From CS1-C013 sp964353745 (GTDB taxonomy: Archaea; Aenigmatarchaeota; Aenigmatarchaeia; Aenigmatarchaeales; Aenigmatarchaeaceae): a stretch of DNA of 9,372 bases. Location of the stretch: assembly GCA_964353745.1 (NCBI GenBank), contig CAYGWD010000031.1, positions 1 through 9,372 on the forward strand. Direction: 5' to 3'. The notes beneath the pieces were generated by a model. That model was not told the origin of the DNA and did not search any database. It saw only the letters and a list, made by a program, of their open reading frames with translations. This document shows, one piece after another, positions 1-5,607 of the stretch. The translations under genes and the position numbers were made by a program. The first letter of the stretch is position 1; each line of letters opens with the position of its first letter.

Positions 1-2
1 GA

Positions 3-317
3 GGCTATAAAAAAGACGTTACCGTGTGTAGGAATGTTGATATGCCTCCAAACATCAAGGGCGCAACGAACGGTGATGACCTCATTCTAATAAGCAAATA
101 TCTGGACGATCTTCATGTTTCTGATCCTGATTTATACGTTATGATTCACGAAGCTAATCACATATACTACCCAAGAAAAAGTGAATATGAAATAAGAGTT
201 ATATCTGACAAGGACTATTACAGGCTAACAGGAGAGAAGATAAACACAGTCGACTATCTTTTAACTAATGAAGACTATAAAAAATATGCAGATAATCTGA
301 TTAGAGAATTTGACTAA
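3..317 (+). CDS. C-terminal fragment of a putative HExxH zinc metallopeptidase-like protein (5' end outside window)
   Basis: The frame is open to the left edge of the window and ends at TAA 315-317, so at least 104 codons are visible and the true start is probably upstream. The key motif is HEANH, encoded at 147-161, an HExxH zinc-binding signature in a hydrophobic context (Y-V-M-I before it). A further glutamate lies eight residues after the second histidine (P-R-K-S-E-Y-E-I-R), where gluzincin-like peptidases place a third ligand. No signal peptide or membrane segment is visible in this part. A GTG at 24 and an ATG at 42 are possible internal starts, but neither has a convincing Shine-Dalgarno. 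The HExxH reading is what I see; peptidase activity is inferred from the motif. The family is not recognised, and substrate and location cannot be told. Confidence 0.6.
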   Translation, partial: GYKKDVTVCRNVDMPPNIKGATNGDDLILISKYLDDLHVSDPDLYVMIHEANHIYYPRKSEYEIRVISDKDYYRLTGEKINTVDYLLTNEDYKKYADNLIREFD

Positions 318-460
318 GTTAAATTTATATTATTTTAATATCAACAATATTTAGGCGATTAGATGGGATGGGACCTGTTCCAATTTATTTAGCAGTTTTT
401 TCTGCTTCTAGCAATATTAATAAGTCTAAAAAAAGTTATCTATTTGTTAAGGGTGAGTAG
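318..460 (+). promoter_or_regulatory. Leader/promoter region of the trpS-pheS-pheT cluster
   Basis: This 143-base gap carries an archaeal TATA-like box (TTTATATTA, 324-332), which would place a start site near 354 and give a leader of roughly 105 bases. A second AT-rich box (AATATTAATA, 413-422) could instead start transcription near 443. The Shine-Dalgarno for trpS is GGTGA at 452-456, four bases before the ATG. Between the boxes are two small inverted repeats: TGGGA/TTCCA (369-382, loop CCTG) and AGCAG/CTGCT (391-406, loop of six T). A nine-codon ORF (363-392) contains one Trp and two Phe codons. A 30-codon ORF (368-460) ends in TAG directly before the trpS ATG. Promoter positions are inferred from spacing; the regulatory role of the mini-ORFs is speculative. 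Confidence 0.5.
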
Positions 461-1591
461 ATGGCAGACGAAAAAATGGTTGTAACTCCATGGGAAGTCC
501 GTGGCAATATAGATTATGATAAGCTGATAAAAGAGTTTGGGACAAAACCAGTTACAGAAGAGCTCTTGAACAGAATCAAAAAACACACAAAAGAATTGCA
601 CTACATGCTTAGAAGAAAAATATTTTTCTCTCACAGAGATATGGACTGGATACTGGACCAATATGAGAAGGGAAATAAATTCTTCTTGTACACTGGTAGA
701 GCTCCATCAGGCCCTATTCACATGGGCCATCTTGTGCCTTGGTTATTTACAAAATGGCTGCAAGACAAGTTTGACGCGGAACTATGGTTCCAGTTTCCAG
801 ACGAGGAGAAGTTCTTCTTTAAAGAGGACATGACGCTGGATGATACAGAGAAATTTACAAGGGAAAACATGCTGGATGTCATAGCCCTTGGTTTCGACCC
901 TAAGAAAACTCATTTCATAATCGATACTGTCCACGCAAATTTAATGTACAAACAAGCATGCAAAGTGGCTAAGAAAATAACATTCTCTACTGCAAAGGCT
1001 GTCTTTGGCTTTTCAAATGAAACTAATATAGGTTCTATATTTTATACAGCAATGCAGTCAGTACCCGCATTCTTGCCTTCAGTAATAAAAGGAAAAAATG
1101 TTCCATGCTTAATTCCTTTTGCAATAGATCAAGACGCCCATTTCAGAATAGCAAGAGATGTCTTGCCAAAACTAGGCTATTACAAACCAGCTGTTATTCA
1201 TTGCTCATTCTTGCCTGGACTCAAAGGAATGATGGAACAGGGAAAGATGTCAGCATCAGAAGAGCAGACAGCGATTTTTACCACAGACTCTCCGGAAATT
1301 GTAAGAACAAAAATAAACAAATATGCTTTTTCTGGTGGACAAGCGACAGTTGAAGAGCAAAGGAAGAAGGGCGGGAATCCTGACGTTGATGTTTCTTTTC
1401 AGTGGCTAACATTTTTTGAAGAGGACGATGCCAAACTAAAGAAAATCAGAGAGGATTACAAGTCTGGTAAGTTGCTAACCGGAGAGCTTAAAGCAATTCT
1501 TATTGAAAAGATTAACGGTTTCTTAAAGGAACACCAAAAGAAAAGGGAGAAAGCAAAAGATTTGATAGATAAATTTGTCTACAAGTGTTGA
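461..1591 (+). CDS. trpS: Tryptophan--tRNA ligase, archaeal/eukaryotic type
   Basis: This class I synthetase activates tryptophan with ATP and charges tRNA-Trp in the cytoplasm. At 376 aa it is about the usual archaeal length. The N-terminus (V-T-P-W-E-V, residues 8-13) is the typical archaeal beginning and supports the ATG at 461, which follows GGTGA at four bases. The HIGH-type signature is H-M-G-H at residues 87-90, after T-G-R-A-P-S-G. The KMSKS-type loop is G-K-M-S-A-S at 261-266. A-I-D-Q-D at 221-225 is characteristic of TrpRS as opposed to TyrRS, although the usual P-Y that follows is A-H here. The alpha-helical C-terminal part (about 285-376) matches the family up to K-F-V-Y but ends at K-C, several residues short of the usual K-L-containing tail. 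It is the first gene of the cluster, and pheS starts two bases after its stop. Confidence 0.97.
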   Translation: MADEKMVVTPWEVRGNIDYDKLIKEFGTKPVTEELLNRIKKHTKELHYMLRRKIFFSHRDMDWILDQYEKGNKFFLYTGRAPSGPIHMGHLVPWLFTKWLQDKFDAELWFQFPDEEKFFFKEDMTLDDTEKFTRENMLDVIALGFDPKKTHFIIDTVHANLMYKQACKVAKKITFSTAKAVFGFSNETNIGSIFYTAMQSVPAFLPSVIKGKNVPCLIPFAIDQDAHFRIARDVLPKLGYYKPAVIHCSFLPGLKGMMEQGKMSASEEQTAIFTTDSPEIVRTKINKYAFSGGQATVEEQRKKGGNPDVDVSFQWLTFFEEDDAKLKKIREDYKSGKLLTGELKAILIEKINGFLKEHQKKREKAKDLIDKFVYKC

Positions 1592-1592
1592 T

Positions 1593-2900
1593 ATGTACGT
1601 ACTAACTGATGAAGGAAAAGAATATCTTAAGAACGGTTTGCCAGAAAAACAGCTGTTGAGATTTATAGGAAATGAAAAGTCGTTTGAAGAGATTATCAAA
1701 CTTCCTAATTCGCAGATAGCAATAGGCTGGGCAAGAAAAAACGGATGGATAACAATAGAGAATAGCATTGTCAAGGTAACAGATAACGGTAGGAAAGCAG
1801 AGAAGACTGCCTTGGAAAAATCAATGGAAGAGATAGATAAAAAAGGTGATACAGAACCTGAGATGATAAAAATTCTGCTCGGCAGGAGCTTGGTTAAGGA
1901 AGCAAAAGAGATTAAACAAGAAAAGAAACCATCTCTTTGTGAAAGATTGTTCCGCAGGAAGAAAGTTGAACCAGAAATTAACGCAGATAAAACAGGAGAT
2001 ATCGCTCAACTTACACCTGACATGATAATGAGCGGAGATTGGAAAAATAGAACCTTTAGAAAGTATGACGTAAACGCACCTGCACCAAGAATCTACGCTG
2101 GGAAAAAGCAACCTTTCATTCAATTCGTAGAGGATGTAAGAGAGAAATTAATAGGATTGGGATTCCAAGAGATGAAGGGTCCTTTGGTTGAGACCTCATT
2201 CTGGAACTGTGATGCATTGTTCACGCCGCAGGATCATCCTTCCAAAGACATACATGATTTATTTTATTTGAAAAAGCCAACTACAGGAAACTTGCCTGAT
2301 GAAAACTTGGTTGCAAAAGTCAAGGCAACACATGAAGGAGGATGGGTGACCGAAAGCAGCGGATGGGGCGGAATATGGAGCAAGGAAAACGCTTCAAGAC
2401 TGATAATGAGGTCGCACACAACAGCTGTTTCAGCAAGGACATTGTTCAAGTTCGGTGACAAACCTGGAAAATATTTTACAATAGACAGAAACTTCAGACC
2501 TGATGTCATAGATGCGCAACACTTGATGGAATTCTATCAGTGCGAAGGCATAGTTGTTGGAGAGAACCTTACCTTAAGACACCTGTTTGGATTCTTCAAA
2601 GAGATAGCAGAAGCAATGGGAATAAAAGATATCAAGTTCCAACCTACCTACTTCCCTTTCACCGAACCTTCTTGTCAATGTTTTGTTAAGCATCCTCTTC
2701 TAGGTTGGATAGAAGCGATGCCTGGAGGTATGTTCAGACCTGAGTTGTTAAGACCGCTGGGCATAGAGAAATGCCAAGTGCTGGCCTGGGGATTAGGAAT
2801 AAGCAGATTAGCCATGATTGCCTTAGGCGTAAACGATGTCAGAATGCTCTACTCGGAAGACCTAGAGTGGTTGAGGAATAAAAAAATTGTGATGCTATGA
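1593..2900 (+). CDS. pheS: Phenylalanine--tRNA ligase alpha subunit, apparently lacking the first N-terminal winged-helix module
   Basis: This is the catalytic subunit of the class II (alpha-beta)2 PheRS, which charges tRNA-Phe. Residues 1-70 resemble the second half of the archaeal N-terminal region (Y-V-L-T-D-E-G-K, G-L-P-E). L-T-P-D near 140 leads into the catalytic core. Motif 1 is around 188-210 (G-L-G-F-Q-E-M to F-W-N-C-D-A-L-F). Motif 2 is R-S-H-T-T-A-V-S-A-R at 273-282. The Phe-pocket segment F-T-E-P-S is at 356-360 and motif 3 G-L-G-I-S-R-L at 400-406. At 435 aa it is shorter than the roughly 490-510 aa I expect for archaea, and the missing part is the first winged helix. ATG 1593 is chosen because the frame is closed by TAG at 1566; a TTG at 1575 is the only longer alternative and overlaps trpS. 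The ribosome site is weak. Its stop overlaps the Nudix start (ATGA). Confidence 0.95.
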   Translation: MYVLTDEGKEYLKNGLPEKQLLRFIGNEKSFEEIIKLPNSQIAIGWARKNGWITIENSIVKVTDNGRKAEKTALEKSMEEIDKKGDTEPEMIKILLGRSLVKEAKEIKQEKKPSLCERLFRRKKVEPEINADKTGDIAQLTPDMIMSGDWKNRTFRKYDVNAPAPRIYAGKKQPFIQFVEDVREKLIGLGFQEMKGPLVETSFWNCDALFTPQDHPSKDIHDLFYLKKPTTGNLPDENLVAKVKATHEGGWVTESSGWGGIWSKENASRLIMRSHTTAVSARTLFKFGDKPGKYFTIDRNFRPDVIDAQHLMEFYQCEGIVVGENLTLRHLFGFFKEIAEAMGIKDIKFQPTYFPFTEPSCQCFVKHPLLGWIEAMPGGMFRPELLRPLGIEKCQVLAWGLGISRLAMIALGVNDVRMLYSEDLEWLRNKKIVML

Positions 2901-3334
2901 AAGGTAAATTTGAACCATTCTCAAAGAAGACTTATGAAAAAATAGTAAAAGTTTTCCCAAAAGTTACTGTCAATGGAATAGTAAAAGATAAAAGAGGGAT
3001 TTTACTGATACACAGGAAGATTGAACCTTGCAAAGGTTCTTGGATACTGCCAGGAGGTGCCGTTATGTTTAAGGAGAGATTAATGGAATCGGTAAAAAGA
3101 GAAGTTAAAGAAGAGACAGGATTAAAAGTTAAAATTGTAAAATATTTGGGATATTATGACGAACCTGGCAGAGTTCCAGGAAGAAGATCGATTGATCATT
3201 CTTTTATATGCAAAGCACTTGGAGGCAAAATAAAACCCAACTTTGAGTCGACTGAAGTCAGATTCTTTAAAAAACTGCCGAAGAGAATTGGTTTTGATCA
3301 TAGGAAAATACTAAGGGATGCAGGAGTGGAATGA
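2897..3334 (+). CDS. Nudix hydrolase
   Basis: This is a 145-aa single-domain Nudix protein, which would hydrolyse a nucleoside diphosphate linked to another moiety in a metal-dependent reaction. The Nudix box at residues 54-76 fits the consensus G-x5-E-x7-R-E-x-x-E-E-x-G exactly: G-A-V-M-F-K-E, then R-E-V-K-E-E-T-G-L. It follows the beta-strand segment S-W-I-L-P-G, so the metal-binding glutamates are intact. Downstream Y-D-E-P-G-R recalls the loop after the box in ADP-ribose-type Nudix enzymes, but the substrate cannot be assigned. The ATG overlaps the pheS stop (ATGA, 2897-2900) and is preceded by GTGA at 2889-2892, so translation is probably coupled. Lying between synthetase genes, it could act on Ap4A or a similar synthetase by-product; that is inference from context only. 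Confidence 0.9.
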   Translation: MKGKFEPFSKKTYEKIVKVFPKVTVNGIVKDKRGILLIHRKIEPCKGSWILPGGAVMFKERLMESVKREVKEETGLKVKIVKYLGYYDEPGRVPGRRSIDHSFICKALGGKIKPNFESTEVRFFKKLPKRIGFDHRKILRDAGVE

Positions 3335-4074
3335 TGACAAAGATAAACACAATTGTCAAATTTTTGAACAAGGAATTGAAAGTCAAAAGCATAAAGGACA
3401 AATCCAAGAATGGCTTGCAGGTCAGAGCATCTGACAATATAAATAAAGTCGGTTTAGCAACAGACGCGTGCATGGACGTTTTTAAAAAAGCCAAGAAATT
3501 AAAGTGCGATCTAGTAATTGCTCACCACGGTTTGTTCTGGAAGAACCTGAGAGATGTTTCCAACGTAACCAAAGACAGGGTAAATTTTCTTAAGAAAAAC
3601 AAAATATCAGTCTACGCTGTTCATCTGCCTTTGGACAAGCATATCAAGTACGGAAACAATGCTGAAATCTTTAGACTGTTAAACGCAAAACCAAAAGAAC
3701 TCTTTGGCGGCGTAGGTTACTTGGGTTATTTGGAAGAAGTAAGAAGCCTTGACTCGATAGTTAAAGAATTAAATAAGAAATTAGATACAAAGTGCAAGGT
3801 TTTAAAGTTCGGCAAAAGTAAAATCAAAAAAATAGCTGTTGTCTCGGGTTACGGAGCTCCAGATGTTCTTGAGGCAATAAAGAAGAAGGCAGACTTGTTC
3901 ATCACTGGAGAGACCTCCCACGGTTATTACGATGATTCTGAAGAGGGAAGAATGAATGTCATATTCGCAGGACACTACAAAACAGAGACGCTAGGCGTCA
4001 AGGCCTTGGGTCCGTTACTGAAAAAGAAATTTGGTTTGAAAACCGTTTTCATAGATTCGCCGACAGGGTTGTGA
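3331..4074 (+). CDS. Nif3-like dinuclear metal centre protein (DUF34/NIF3 family)
   Basis: The protein is 247 aa, the usual length for the short, insert-free form of the family. Motifs run in the expected order: N-G-L-Q-V at 27-31, H-H-G-L-F-W at 65-70, H-L-P-L-D at 98-102, I-T-G-E at 191-194 and G-H-Y-K-T-E at 214-219, with the typical F-I-D-S-P-T-G ending. The histidines, Asp102, His215 and Glu219 are the likely ligands of the two metal ions. The family is nearly universal, but its biochemical function is unsettled, and some members are mislabelled as GTP cyclohydrolase I type 2. Tandem ATGs at 3331 and 3334 overlap the Nudix stop. The GGAG at 3323-3326 gives spacings of four and seven bases, so 3334 is equally possible. 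It sits inside the PheRS cluster. Confidence 0.92.
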   Translation: MMTKINTIVKFLNKELKVKSIKDKSKNGLQVRASDNINKVGLATDACMDVFKKAKKLKCDLVIAHHGLFWKNLRDVSNVTKDRVNFLKKNKISVYAVHLPLDKHIKYGNNAEIFRLLNAKPKELFGGVGYLGYLEEVRSLDSIVKELNKKLDTKCKVLKFGKSKIKKIAVVSGYGAPDVLEAIKKKADLFITGETSHGYYDDSEEGRMNVIFAGHYKTETLGVKALGPLLKKKFGLKTVFIDSPTGL

Positions 4075-4079
4075 CATAA

Positions 4080-5603
4080 ATGACTTTTAAACAAAAAGTA
4101 AACTGGGTAAAAATTGTAGAAAGAAAACATCCACCGCTATTCGTAGGTTTTATAATAGCTGGTTTGAAAAAAGAATTGATCAAGGATGCTACAGATATAG
4201 ACTATGAATTCAAGAACTTTCAAAAAATCGGTCTTGATTTATATTTTGATATTGACGAATGGAACAATCTAACTTCCAAGATAATTGAAAGAACGAAAAA
4301 AAATGGTTCTATATACTTAAAAGAACATGCAGAAAGATGTTATAGTCAATGTGAAATTTTCTTAAAAATTTCAAAAAGCATTGGAAAGATACGAGATTTT
4401 CATAAAATGTCTAATGAAGAATTGTTAGATTTATTTCTTGGTTACACGAGAGAAGCAGAAAGAATGGCTTCTTATCTAACTACTGTTATCTCATGTCAAA
4501 ATGCCTTAGAACCTATTTTAGATGAGGAGCTGAAAAAGCTGTTAAAGAACCACAATAAGATAGAATTGTTTAGCAACTATAAGGCTAACCTCTCCGTTCC
4601 GAGCAAAGAAAATCCACTAGTAGAGAATATGAAGGAGTTAATTTCAATAGGTTCTGAAATCCAAGCGTCAAAGGATGTAAATAAATTATTCAGTTTCTCA
4701 GAAGAAGAAATTGAAAAAAAGCTGCCCAAATTGGCTCCGCCTGTATGGAGCATGATAACATCATACGTAGAAAGATTCGGCTGGATGAAACCTCATTATT
4801 ATAGCGGTGAAATTTATATGGTTAGCGATGTCATTCAAAGATTAAAGAACATCTTACTAGAAGATTGTAATAAGAAAAAGAATGGTATAGACAATGAAAG
4901 AGCAAGAATGGAAAATAAATTTGTAGAAACACTTAAAGAATTAGATGCTACACCAGATTTTATCAGTCTAGCAAAAACCCTTAGAGACTATTTACATCTT
5001 AGAACTTACAGGCTTGAAATATTTTTTATTGTAAATGAACACGTAAGAAGATTAATAGCAGAAATAGCAAACAGACTTGGCATTAAATATGAAGATATTA
5101 TTTTCTTGACTCATAATGAAACAATTGAACTTTTAAGAAGAAGCGAAAAAGCAAATGCATCACTGATTAAAGAAAGAAAAGAAGGTTTCGCTATGATAAT
5201 GATTAATAAGGAATTAAGAATTTACTCTGGAGAAAGTTATAAGAAACTAATAGAAATAGAAGACAGAGAAAAACCAAAAATAATTGAAGGAACTATCGCT
5301 TCTAGAGGGAAAGTGAATGGGTTGGTAAAGATAGTTTTAGTAAATGAAGATATGAACAAAGTTAATAAGGGCGATATAATAATTGCAACAATGACTACTC
5401 CTAACTTTATACCTGCAATAGAAAAATGTTCTGCGATTGTTACAAATGAGGGAGGAATGTTATGCCACGCTGCAATAGTAAGCAGAGAATTTGGAATACC
5501 CTGCATAACAGGAACGAAAATAGCTACCAAAGTCTTTAAAGATAGAGACTTAGTTGAAGTTGATGCTACAGGAACAAAAGGTATAATCAAAATTTTAAAG
5601 TGA
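4080..5603 (+). CDS. PEP-utilising enzyme mobile (phosphohistidine) domain protein without an ATP-grasp domain
   Basis: The last 110 residues (about 398-507) are a PEP-synthase/PPDK-type swivelling domain. The signature T-N-E-G-G-M-L-C-H-A-A-I is at 455-466, with His463 as the expected phosphorylated residue, followed by R-E-F-G-I-P-C-I-T-G. The residue two before the histidine is Leu rather than the Thr of PPDK and PEP synthase, as in rifampin-phosphotransferase-like proteins. Residues 1-397 are mostly helical and charged. V-E-R-F-G-W (230-235) and the region 300-355 recall the helical middle domain of such proteins, but no ATP-grasp or TIM-barrel domain is seen. A phosphotransfer role is thus inferred; substrate and phosphate donor are unknown. 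GTGA at 4071-4074, which includes the nif3 stop, precedes the ATG by five bases. Hand-counted 60-base lines give 25-37% GC, against 38-43% in pheT. Confidence 0.8.
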   Translation: MTFKQKVNWVKIVERKHPPLFVGFIIAGLKKELIKDATDIDYEFKNFQKIGLDLYFDIDEWNNLTSKIIERTKKNGSIYLKEHAERCYSQCEIFLKISKSIGKIRDFHKMSNEELLDLFLGYTREAERMASYLTTVISCQNALEPILDEELKKLLKNHNKIELFSNYKANLSVPSKENPLVENMKELISIGSEIQASKDVNKLFSFSEEEIEKKLPKLAPPVWSMITSYVERFGWMKPHYYSGEIYMVSDVIQRLKNILLEDCNKKKNGIDNERARMENKFVETLKELDATPDFISLAKTLRDYLHLRTYRLEIFFIVNEHVRRLIAEIANRLGIKYEDIIFLTHNETIELLRRSEKANASLIKERKEGFAMIMINKELRIYSGESYKKLIEIEDREKPKIIEGTIASRGKVNGLVKIVLVNEDMNKVNKGDIIIATMTTPNFIPAIEKCSAIVTNEGGMLCHAAIVSREFGIPCITGTKIATKVFKDRDLVEVDATGTKGIIKILK

Positions 5604-5607
5604 TTGA

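Noticed and set aside
3..13. TATAAAAAA near the left edge as a promoter for a short gene starting at ATG 42
   Set aside because: The reading frame runs through it without a stop, so it is more likely coding sequence of a longer gene.
391..406. AGCAG-T6-CTGCT as an intrinsic terminator of the upstream gene
   Set aside because: Five base pairs with the T run inside the loop is not a bacterial-type terminator; the T run alone could aid archaeal termination, but that cannot be shown.
1575..1592. TTG at 1575 as the pheS start
   Set aside because: It adds only six residues with no family match, overlaps trpS and has no Shine-Dalgarno; ATG 1593 is simpler.
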